18,063 nt of DNA, taken from positions 1-18,063 of the forward strand of contig JBKCHH010000024.1 in NCBI GenBank assembly GCA_046302855.1, written 5' to 3'. Shown piece by piece: positions 8,060 to 13,941 of this stretch; the stretch's first letter is position 1, and each line of letters opens with the position of its first letter. The position numbers and the translations under genes are program-made. This DNA comes from JBKCHH01 sp046302855 (GTDB lineage Bacteria; Pseudomonadota; Alphaproteobacteria; Rickettsiales; UBA8987). The notes below the pieces were generated by a model. The model saw only the letters and a list, made by a program, of their open reading frames with translations. It searched no databases and was not told the DNA's origin.

Positions 8060-8812
8060 ATGTTTTTAAAGAAAAAGGGCTTTAGATTGTTTTTTACCCT
8101 ATCCCTTGCTACATTATTATTCTTTTCACCTGAACTTTTCGCACAGAATCTAAATATTTCTTTAGGGAACAATTCTGGCACGGTGGCTGGCAATGCTTTA
8201 CGGCTGGTAGCCTTGGTTACAGTTTTAAGCCTAGCGCCTTCTATTTTACTAATGATGACCGCCTTTACTAGAATTGTAATAGTATTATCAATCCTTAGAA
8301 ATGCCCTTGGCACGCAACAATCACCCCCTAATTCAGTGATGATTTCTTTAGCCCTGTTTCTTACTATGTTTGTAATGGCACCCACCTTTGAAAAGGCCTA
8401 TAATACTGGCATAGACCCTTTGATAAAAGAAAAAATTAAGGAAGGGGAGGCAATAAAAAGAACCTATCAGCCCTTTCACGAATTTATGCTTTTCCACGCT
8501 CGCAAAGATGATATAAAGCTATTTGCAGAGTTAGCGGGGCAAACAGAAGCGGTTGAGCCAGAAAATCTTTCCCCCCGCATATTAATACCTGCCTTTATGA
8601 TTAGTGAACTAAGGCGGGGCTTTGAAATTGGCTTTTTAATTTTTCTACCCTTTTTAATTATAGATATGATAATAGCCTCAATTTTAATGAGTATGGGTAT
8701 GATGATGTTGCCACCAGTAGTAATTTCCCTGCCTTTCAAAATAATATTTTTTGTAATTATAGATGGCTGGCATATGCTAAGCGAAAGTTTAGTAAAAAGT
8801 TTTGGAACTTAA
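8060..8812 (+). CDS. fliP: Flagellar type III export-gate protein FliP
   Basis: FliP with FliQ and FliR forms the export gate of the flagellar type III secretion apparatus in the inner membrane. The 250-residue protein begins with a hydrophobic signal sequence ending near LFAQ, as FliP is usually made with a cleaved signal. It carries the two family signatures: MTAFTRIVIVLSILRNALG followed by QQSPPNSVMISLALFLTMF, and SELRRGFEIGFLIFLPFLII with SMGMMMLPPVVISLPFKI and a final DGW. The ATG at 8060 is preferred to a TTG at 8003, which would add a second hydrophobic stretch. FliP and injectisome SctR are homologous; the QQSPPNSV and GMMMLPP blocks favour FliP. No fliQ, fliR, flhA or other flagellar gene is adjacent; its neighbours are an outer-membrane protein and a Cys-rich protein. 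Confidence 0.95.
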   Translation: MFLKKKGFRLFFTLSLATLLFFSPELFAQNLNISLGNNSGTVAGNALRLVALVTVLSLAPSILLMMTAFTRIVIVLSILRNALGTQQSPPNSVMISLALFLTMFVMAPTFEKAYNTGIDPLIKEKIKEGEAIKRTYQPFHEFMLFHARKDDIKLFAELAGQTEAVEPENLSPRILIPAFMISELRRGFEIGFLIFLPFLIIDMIIASILMSMGMMMLPPVVISLPFKIIFFVIIDGWHMLSESLVKSFGT

Positions 8813-8835
8813 GCTTTGGAATTTAGAGGAAATTT

Positions 8836-9147
8836 ATGAAAAAAATCATTATCTCGTTATTTGTTGTAATATTGATTGGCTTGGGAGTTTTTTTATCAAC
8901 AAAAGCCTCTGCAAAATGTATAGTGGGTGGGTGTAGTGGTGAGTTATGCGTATCTGAAGCAAGTGATGGCATTTCTAACTGTATGTATAAAGAAGCCTAC
9001 GGTTGCTATAAGGTTTACGGCGAATGTGGGCAGCAGCTAGATGGAAAATGTGGCTGGAAGCAAACTACAGAACTATTAGACTGTTTAAAAGACCCAACAA
9101 TTGCTACTAAAAAGTTGCAAGAAATGCAAGATAAGGGGCACAACTAA
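8836..9147 (+). CDS. Small secreted eight-cysteine-cluster protein
   Basis: A 103-residue protein with a strong signal peptide (MKKIII, hydrophobic core, cleavage likely after KASA at 23-26). The mature part of about 77 residues has exactly eight cysteines at 28, 33, 38, 49, 57, 64, 72 and 83, so up to four disulfides are possible in the periplasm. The pattern CxxxxCxxxxC, then NCMYKEAYGCYK and GKCGWKQTTELLDCL resembles the small eight-cysteine-cluster domain found in assorted bacterial secreted proteins; I recall this family only loosely. The start has a good Shine-Dalgarno (AGAGGA, about five bases upstream). It lies 23 bp after fliP and 80 bp before ndk. Function is unknown; metal binding or a structural role would be guesses. 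Confidence 0.8.
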   Translation: MKKIIISLFVVILIGLGVFLSTKASAKCIVGGCSGELCVSEASDGISNCMYKEAYGCYKVYGECGQQLDGKCGWKQTTELLDCLKDPTIATKKLQEMQDKGHN

Positions 9148-9183
9148 AAAATCCTAGCCAGTTCTAAATATTTATTGCACTTT

Positions 9184-9214
9184 TTGCTAATTTCAAATAG
9201 TTAGGCTCTATAAT
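9184..9214 (+). promoter_or_regulatory. Possible sigma70-type promoter for the ndk operon
   Basis: The 80-bp gap before ndk contains a perfect TATAAT at 9209-9214, with a partial -35 match TTGCTA at 9184-9189 and a 19-bp spacer. The TATAAT ends 13 bases before the ndk ATG, so the leader would be very short. The candidate rests mainly on the -10 match. Confidence 0.38.
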
Positions 9215-9227
9215 TAATACTGAAGAT

Positions 9228-9647
9228 ATGACCATTCAAAGAACCCTATCCATAATAAAGCCAGATGCGGTAAAAAGAAATATTACGGGCAAAATTAACG
9301 CCGTTATTGAAGCAAGCGGGCTTAAAATTGTAGCTCAAAAAAGAATTTTGCTAACCAAACAACAGGCAGAGGCCTTTTATCAGGTGCATAAAGACCGCCC
9401 CTTTTATAATGAACTTACCTCTTCTATGTTATCTTACCCAGTTATAGTGCAGGTTTTAGAGGCAAAAAATGCTGTGCAACTTTACCGTGATGTTATGGGG
9501 GCAACCAATCCCAAAGAGGCAAAAGATGGCACTATTAGAAAGCTATTTGCCCTTTCAATTGGTGAAAATTCTGTGCACGGCTCTGATTCTTTAGAAAATG
9601 CCAAGAACGAAATTTCTTTCTTTTTCGCAGAATATGAGATTATATAA
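9228..9647 (+). CDS. ndk: Nucleoside diphosphate kinase
   Basis: Transfers the gamma phosphate of ATP to nucleoside diphosphates through a phosphohistidine, balancing NTP and dNTP pools in the cytoplasm. The 139-residue length is standard. The start TIQRTLSIIKPDAVKRN is typical, and the active-site His117 lies in NSVHGSDS. Other family blocks are HKDRPFY (54-60) and MGATNPKEAKDGTIR (90-104). The gene is followed three bases later by the cytochrome b561 gene and probably heads the operon ndk, b561, phhB, tmk. Confidence 0.98.
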   Translation: MTIQRTLSIIKPDAVKRNITGKINAVIEASGLKIVAQKRILLTKQQAEAFYQVHKDRPFYNELTSSMLSYPVIVQVLEAKNAVQLYRDVMGATNPKEAKDGTIRKLFALSIGENSVHGSDSLENAKNEISFFFAEYEII

Positions 9648-9650
9648 ACT

Positions 9651-10226
9651 ATGCTAAAAAATACTAACAGTTCTTATGGTTCAGTTGCCAAGTTTCTGCA
9701 CTGGCTGATTGCTTTAGTAATTCTAATTAACTTCACTATTGCCTTTACAGGTATGGAATTAAAATCTGAGCCAAGGGAAACTATTTTTGGTTTAGGTAAG
9801 TTTGATTGGTATGGTCTACATAAATCTTTTGGAATATTAGTAATAGTTTTAGTTCTAATTAGGATTTTATGGCGTTTTGTTAATGTGCAACCAACTCTAA
9901 ATGCTAGTAGGTTTATTAAAATTTCCTCTGGAGCCGTTCATATTGGTTTGTATCTGCTATTGATAGGCTTGCCGCTTGGTGGCTATTTAATGTCTAGCTT
10001 TGCTGGCTATCCAACTAGCTTTTTTGGGCTATTTACCTTGCCAAACTTAGTAGAAACAAATCAAGAATTGGCAAAAACCTTTAACTATTTTCACACTGAG
10101 CTATTTGCTGACATCTTTTTGGGCTTAATAGCCATACATATTCTAGGGGCATTGGTTCACCACTTTATTTTTAAAGATAATACTTTAAGAAGAATCTTAC
10201 CATTCATAAAAGATAAAAAATTATGA
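9651..10226 (+). CDS. Cytochrome b561 (CybB-type, di-haem membrane protein)
   Basis: A 191-residue protein of the bacterial cytochrome b561 family, with four membrane helices expected to bind two b haems. The start YGSVAKFLHWLIALVI contains the first helix histidine (His17). His57 in YGLHKSFG and the C-terminal histidines His148 (YFHTEL) and His163 (IHILGALVHH) complete the set expected for haem ligation in the E. coli CybB fold, with similar spacing. Family knowledge: CybB-type proteins oxidise superoxide and feed electrons to ubiquinone; whether this one does so is inference. The stop overlaps the phhB start by 4 bp (ATGA), so the genes are translationally coupled. Confidence 0.9.
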   Translation: MLKNTNSSYGSVAKFLHWLIALVILINFTIAFTGMELKSEPRETIFGLGKFDWYGLHKSFGILVIVLVLIRILWRFVNVQPTLNASRFIKISSGAVHIGLYLLLIGLPLGGYLMSSFAGYPTSFFGLFTLPNLVETNQELAKTFNYFHTELFADIFLGLIAIHILGALVHHFIFKDNTLRRILPFIKDKKL

Positions 10227-10558
10227 CCATTAACAGTCTAGCTCACAAAAAATGCACGCCTTGCGCAGGTGGGGTTGAACCCTTAACTAAGACAGAGGCA
10301 AAAACGCATTTAGAAAAACTAGATGATTGGAGCTTGGCAGATGATGCTAGAATCATCACCAAAGGCTTTGAATTTGAAAACTACGAAGAAACGCTAAATT
10401 TTGTAAACAAGGTAGCAGAAATTGCCGAAGAAAATGGGCATCATCCAGATATATTTTTTGGTTATGGCTACGCCGAAATTTTAATTCATACCCATAAAAT
10501 AAATGGTCTGCATGAAAATGATTTTATTCTAGCGGCAAAAATAGATAATATTCACTAA
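10223..10558 (+). CDS. phhB: 4a-hydroxytetrahydrobiopterin dehydratase (pterin-4a-carbinolamine dehydratase)
   Basis: Dehydrates 4a-hydroxytetrahydropterin, recycling the cofactor made by aromatic amino acid hydroxylases. The 111-residue length is standard. The N-terminal KCTPCAGGVEPL block and the active-site set His73-His74-Pro75-Asp76 in ENGHHPD, plus His91 in the HKINGLHENDF segment, match the family. No phenylalanine hydroxylase is in the window. In many bacteria the enzyme is present without one and may serve another pterin, such as that of molybdopterin or folate metabolism; this is inference. It overlaps cytochrome b561 by 4 bp and tmk by 1 bp (TAATG). Confidence 0.93.
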   Translation: MTINSLAHKKCTPCAGGVEPLTKTEAKTHLEKLDDWSLADDARIITKGFEFENYEETLNFVNKVAEIAEENGHHPDIFFGYGYAEILIHTHKINGLHENDFILAAKIDNIH

Positions 10559-11169
10559 TGACATTTATAGTATTTGAAGGGATAGACGGCAGTGGCAAAA
10601 GCACCCAATGCCAGTTATTAAAAGAAAATTTGGAGAAAAAAGGCAAAAAGGTTTTTTTAACAAGGGAGCCGGGTGGAACTAAGGAAGCGGATTATATTCG
10701 TGAAATCATCAAAAATCCGGAATTACATTGGGAAAGGGATGCAGAAGTATTGCTTTTTATTGCCTCTAGAATTGAAAATTTAAGAAAAAATATCCTCCCT
10801 GCCTTAAAGCAAGGAAAAATAGTTATTTGTGATAGGTTTATTGATTCCACCCTTGCTTACCAACATTATGGCTTTGGTTATGATGCGGGAAAGATTAATG
10901 CTTTACACAAAGAATTCAATCTAGTTCTAAAGCCAGACCTAACCATTTTATTAGATTTAGACCCAATTGAGGGTTTAAAAAGAGACGCCCAAAGAAATAA
11001 ACTTTCAGCAGAGGTTTCTAGCCGTTTTGAAAGGCAAAATATTGATTTTCATAAAAAAGTGAGGGCTGGTTTTTTAGAGTTAAGCAAGGATAAATCTAAA
11101 AACTATCTAGTATTGGATGCAACAAAAAACCCCCAAGAAATCTCTGCTGAAATTATAAACAAGTTGTAG
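10558..11169 (+). CDS. tmk: Thymidylate kinase
   Basis: Phosphorylates dTMP to dTDP in the cytoplasm, needed for DNA synthesis; its product is then used by Ndk, encoded at the head of the same operon. The 203-residue protein has the P-loop GIDGSGKST at 8-16, TREPGGT at 35-41, the DRF motif at 92-94 followed by STLAYQ, and a LID region rich in Lys/Arg before SSRFERQ. The start codon shares one base with the stop of phhB (TAATG). A hairpin that may act as a terminator follows ten bases after the stop and lies inside a palindromic repeat element. Confidence 0.97.
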   Translation: MTFIVFEGIDGSGKSTQCQLLKENLEKKGKKVFLTREPGGTKEADYIREIIKNPELHWERDAEVLLFIASRIENLRKNILPALKQGKIVICDRFIDSTLAYQHYGFGYDAGKINALHKEFNLVLKPDLTILLDLDPIEGLKRDAQRNKLSAEVSSRFERQNIDFHKKVRAGFLELSKDKSKNYLVLDATKNPQEISAEIINKL

Positions 11170-11178
11170 GGGGCTGTA

Positions 11179-11214
11179 AAAAACCTCTGCATAATTCGCT
11201 TATATGAGGTTTTT
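11179..11214 (+). terminator. Candidate Rho-independent terminator after tmk
   Basis: Inverted repeat AAAAACCTC (11179-11187) and GAGGTTTTT (11206-11214), nine perfect pairs, with an inner ATAA/TTAT pairing in the 18-nt loop. The T-run is part of the stem rather than a free tail, and the A-run on the left makes it potentially bidirectional. It is the left arm of the palindromic element at 11180-11324, so its hairpin may be a by-product of that element. Confidence 0.45.
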
Positions 11215-11324
11215 ATGCTTTTGCCTCAGACCGCACAGAGCCGCAGTTTACACAAAGTAAATGAGGATTCGAGCATCGAAGCGAATGCATAAAAATCCAT
11301 AGAAGTAGAATTAGGCAAGGTCTT
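11180..11324. mobile_element. MITE-like palindromic element, 145 bp, with terminal inverted repeats and 5-bp target duplication
   Basis: The left end (11180-11197, AAAACCTCTGCATAATTC) and the reverse complement of the right end (11308-11324, AAGACCTTGCCTAATTC) match at 15 of 17 aligned positions with one gap. A second pair, TTTTTATGC (11210-11218) and GCATAAAAA (11287-11295), sits at nearly equal distance from each end. Immediately outside the ends is the direct repeat TGTAA (11175-11179 and 11325-11329), as expected for target-site duplication. The interior contains further small hairpins (TTTAC/GTAAA near 11253-11267) and no long ORF. No transposase is present, so it would be a non-autonomous element mobilised in trans. 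The end sequence (ACCTTTGC/GCAAGGTCT type) recalls dispersed palindromic repeats of Rickettsiales; this resemblance is from memory. It lies between tmk and a small membrane ORF. Confidence 0.68.
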
Positions 11325-11376
11325 TGTAATATAGTTTTAACAATCACCTTCTATTTTAAGATAACAATTTTAAAAT

Positions 11377-11652
11377 ATGATAGGAAAAATCTTTACAATA
11401 TTTACAGTTTGGTGGGTAACCTTCTATTTAAGTAGCAAAATCTATAAGTATTTGTTATTTAAATATAATTTGCAAAATATTACCAGCAACAATGTGCAGG
11501 TTTTTATAGAACTTGCAATTCCCTTTGTAATATTGTTTTTGTTCTCATTCTTACCCCGTATAAGGTTTCATAGCTTCACCATATTTATTCTTTTGAGTGT
11601 TTCTTTGTTTACCTTTGGCTCTACTTCACCCTTCGCCTTTATAGGTTTTTAA
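11377..11652 (+). CDS. Small hydrophobic membrane protein, function unknown
   Basis: A 91-residue ORF with two to three predicted membrane segments (about 4-20, 43-60 and 66-80). I do not recognise a family. The ATG at 11377 has no clear Shine-Dalgarno, and the AT-rich region makes a chance hydrophobic ORF possible. Its 3' end overlaps the 3' end of rsmE on the other strand by 14 bp. It follows the MITE-like element, with about 50 bp between. Confidence 0.45.
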   Translation: MIGKIFTIFTVWWVTFYLSSKIYKYLLFKYNLQNITSNNVQVFIELAIPFVILFLFSFLPRIRFHSFTIFILLSVSLFTFGSTSPFAFIGF

Positions 11653-12346
11653 TTAAGCCTAAACCAAGAATAATTGCCGTTTCTGCCCTTAGAATGTTGT
11701 TGCCTAAACTTACAGAGATAACATTTGGTTGCTTTGTAATAAAAGCTACTTCTTCTGCTGAAAAGCCCCCTTCTGGACCAGTTAATAAAGCAACTTTACC
11801 TTGTATGTTTTTTAAGTCTTTAAAAGATATTTTTTGCTCATATTCATTGCAAAAGATTATTTTGTAATCTGGGTAGTTTTTAAAAATTTCATATATTCCA
11901 ATCAATTCTTTTATTTCTGGAACATCTAGCCTGCCGCACTGCTCCGTTGCCTCTTTTGTGGCGAGATAATATCTTTCCCTATTTATACTTCTTACTACTG
12001 TTCTGGCAGTTAGAACTGGTTGAATGATATTAACGCCAAGTTCAGTTGCTTTTTCTATTATAAACTCATTCTTTACTGATTTTATGGGGGCAAAAATTAT
12101 GGCAAGGGTTAGGTTGTTACTCAGTATTTTTTTATCCAGCCTATTTTTGAGTAAAACAGTTATGCTTTTTTTGGCAATTTCATTAATCACCCCTTCAAAT
12201 TCACCACTCCCCGCATTAAACAGGTTAATTTTATCCCCCACTCTTAGCCTTAGAACAGTTTTTAGATAGTGAGAGTCTTTTTCTTCCAATAAAACTATAT
12301 TGTTTTTGCTTAAATCTTCATTTAAATATAAGCGATATGTCTGCAT
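11639..12346 (-). CDS. rsmE: 16S rRNA (uracil1498-N3)-methyltransferase
   Basis: Adds the N3 methyl group to U1498 of 16S rRNA using S-adenosylmethionine. The 235-residue protein has the SPOUT fold hallmarks: LTGPEGGFSAEE at 188-199 and SLGNNILRAETA at 213-224, which form the trefoil-knot SAM site, plus KATELGV at 99-105 and EQCGRLDVP near 135. The N-terminal PUA-like part contains HYLKTVLRLRVGD. The start ATG at 12346 overlaps the start of the next, divergent gene by 10 bp. The two genes therefore have no private intergenic promoter space. Confidence 0.96.
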   Translation of the reverse strand: MQTYRLYLNEDLSKNNIVLLEEKDSHYLKTVLRLRVGDKINLFNAGSGEFEGVINEIAKKSITVLLKNRLDKKILSNNLTLAIIFAPIKSVKNEFIIEKATELGVNIIQPVLTARTVVRSINRERYYLATKEATEQCGRLDVPEIKELIGIYEIFKNYPDYKIIFCNEYEQKISFKDLKNIQGKVALLTGPEGGFSAEEVAFITKQPNVISVSLGNNILRAETAIILGLGLIKNL

Positions 12347-12816
12347 TGTTCAAAAATCTATTGTCTAAAGTTATTTTATATAAAAAAGAATTGGTGGTTA
12401 GTTTAATAACTATTCTACTGATTTTACTTGGCAACTCTATTTATAATCACTGGAAAAGTGTAAAACTATATTTACCAAAATCAAATACTAAAGTGCAGTT
12501 AATAACTGCCAATTACCTCTGCCAAAAGAAAACCGCTATTATTTTAATAAAAACCAAACAGAAGTTAGAGCTGGTTTATAAGGCTCCCCAAATTAATTTT
12601 GATGAGTTTAAAAAACAACTTTTTATAGGCTTACAAAAAGAATTCGCTAAAGATTTTGCCAAGCAAGACCTTCGCTTGGCGCAAGTTTACGGCACCAAAA
12701 GTTATCTGCCAGACTATGTTATTTCTATTAATAGTAATTGCTTTGCTAATTATAAAAATGAAAACAAAGAGCTTGAAACTTTACTAAAATTGTTCTTTAA
12801 CATAATTAAAGAATAG
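12337..12816 (+). CDS. Membrane-anchored protein of unknown function
   Basis: A 159-residue protein with a Lys-rich N-terminus, one membrane helix (about 19-36, VVSLITILLILLGNSIY) and a mainly polar C-terminal domain of about 120 residues with two cysteines (62 and 135). I do not recognise a family. The overall shape is that of an inner-membrane-anchored periplasmic protein. M1 is the only methionine in it, so the start is fixed unless a TTG is used. The start codon overlaps the rsmE start region on the opposite strand by 10 bp. A 45-residue membrane ORF and xerD follow on the same strand. Confidence 0.6.
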   Translation: MSALFKNLLSKVILYKKELVVSLITILLILLGNSIYNHWKSVKLYLPKSNTKVQLITANYLCQKKTAIILIKTKQKLELVYKAPQINFDEFKKQLFIGLQKEFAKDFAKQDLRLAQVYGTKSYLPDYVISINSNCFANYKNENKELETLLKLFFNIIKE

Positions 12817-12836
12817 CAAACCTAGTGCAGGCAATA

Positions 12837-12974
12837 ATGTTAGCAAAATCTATAAAATTAGCCCTTTATATAGTAGTATTATCTGTAATAGCTTTTGTAG
12901 CCCTTATAGTAGTGGGTGAAAAGCAAGAAAAACAGGTGGATAAGGAAGAAGTAATAACCATTAATCTTGAGTAG
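12837..12974 (+). CDS. Small single-pass membrane protein (45 residues), hypothetical
   Basis: An ATG at 12837 opens a 45-residue ORF ending at TAG 12972-12974. It has a Lys-containing N-terminus (MLAKSIK), one strong membrane helix (about residues 8-26, LALYIVVLSVIAFVALIVV) and a charged C-terminus rich in Glu and Lys (GEKQEKQVDKEE). The charge layout suits an inner-membrane protein. It lies 20 bp after the 159-residue protein gene and its end overlaps the proposed TTG start of xerD by 8 bp, so it may drive translational coupling. I do not recognise a family. Confidence 0.5.
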   Translation: MLAKSIKLALYIVVLSVIAFVALIVVGEKQEKQVDKEEVITINLE

Positions 12975-13941
12975 CACCAATAAGAACAATCTAGAAAAGC
13001 TACTGGTAAAAACTAGAAGTTTTTTGCCAAATATCGATGCTTTTTTTGAAATGTTGCTAGCTGAAAAGGGGCTTAGCTACAATTCTATAATCTCTTACGC
13101 CTTTGATTTAAAAGACCTTGCCCTTTTTATTCGCAAAAACAAACTTTCAATACCCAAAATTCAAGAGAAACAATTTACCCAATATTTAGAATATTTAAGA
13201 AAAAATAAAATTGCCAATTCTAGCTATAACCGCAAAATTACCTCCATCCGCCAGTATTTTAATTTTCTATTAAGTGAGGGCTTGATAGAAAAAAATATAA
13301 TAGCGGATGTTGTTTCTGCTAAGCAAGAAAAGCTGCTCCCCAATTTTTTAAACAAACAGGAAATTGAACAGCTAATTTTGGCCTGTGATAAGATTTCTAA
13401 AAGCAATTATGAAAAAACAAGGGCAAGATTAATTGTTATTTTGTTATTTAAAAACGGCCTTAGGGTTTCTGAGCTTATTTCTTTGAAAGACAGCAACATA
13501 AAAAAAGAAAATCACCTATATTATTTTGATATAGTGGGCAAGGGTGGCAAGCAAAGAATAATCCCTTTGGTGAAAGAAACGCTAGATTTAATTAATTTAT
13601 TTAAAGAAATTAAGGCAGGGGTTTTTGAAAGTTGGAATTTTTCTACTGATGGTTTTTTATTCCCCTCCCACACGCCAAGAACTAATATGACAAGGCAAAG
13701 GGCGGGGCAAATAATAAAAGTCTTAGCAACACTTGCCAATATGGATGTTTCCAAAATCTCCCCACACACCTTAAGGCACAGCTTTGCCACCCATCTGCTT
13801 AGCAAGGGCGTTAATTTAAAAAATCTGCAAGATTTACTGGGGCATAAAAATATTTCCACTACTGAGATATACACTCATTTAACCTATGAAAATTTAGAAA
13901 AACTTTTGCAGGAAAAACATCCTTTAAATAAGAAGGGCTAA
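12967..13941 (+). CDS. xerD: Tyrosine recombinase XerD/XerC family
   Basis: Site-specific recombinase that resolves chromosome dimers at dif with a partner Xer protein. The 324-residue protein has the N-terminal SAM-like core-binding domain (about 20-115) and the catalytic domain with all six expected residues: Arg166 (GLRVSEL), Lys192 (VGKGGK), His267 and Arg270 (PHTLRH), His293 (LGHKNISTT) and the nucleophile Tyr302 (IYTH). The C-terminus ends HPLNKKG. The motif YFNFLLSEGLIEKN and LLPNFLNKQEIEQL favour XerD over XerC, but this is not certain from one sequence. The only start that keeps the usual N-terminus is TTG at 12967, which overlaps the small upstream ORF by 8 bp. Its 3' end overlaps pabB convergently by 4 bp. 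Confidence 0.93.
   Translation: MSSTNKNNLEKLLVKTRSFLPNIDAFFEMLLAEKGLSYNSIISYAFDLKDLALFIRKNKLSIPKIQEKQFTQYLEYLRKNKIANSSYNRKITSIRQYFNFLLSEGLIEKNIIADVVSAKQEKLLPNFLNKQEIEQLILACDKISKSNYEKTRARLIVILLFKNGLRVSELISLKDSNIKKENHLYYFDIVGKGGKQRIIPLVKETLDLINLFKEIKAGVFESWNFSTDGFLFPSHTPRTNMTRQRAGQIIKVLATLANMDVSKISPHTLRHSFATHLLSKGVNLKNLQDLLGHKNISTTEIYTHLTYENLEKLLQEKHPLNKKG

Noticed and set aside
8038..8385. Long minus-strand ORFs opposite fliP and other genes
   Set aside because: They are antisense shadows of conserved coding sequence and show no family features or ribosome binding sites.
11230..11300. Possible small RNA or tRNA-like fold in the tmk downstream region
   Set aside because: The pairing is explained by the palindromic element, and no acceptor stem, T-loop or anticodon arm could be made.
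11337..11365. Promoter-like TTAACA and GATAAC pair before the 91-residue ORF
   Set aside because: The implied transcription start would be only a few bases from the ATG, and the match is poor in an AT-rich region.
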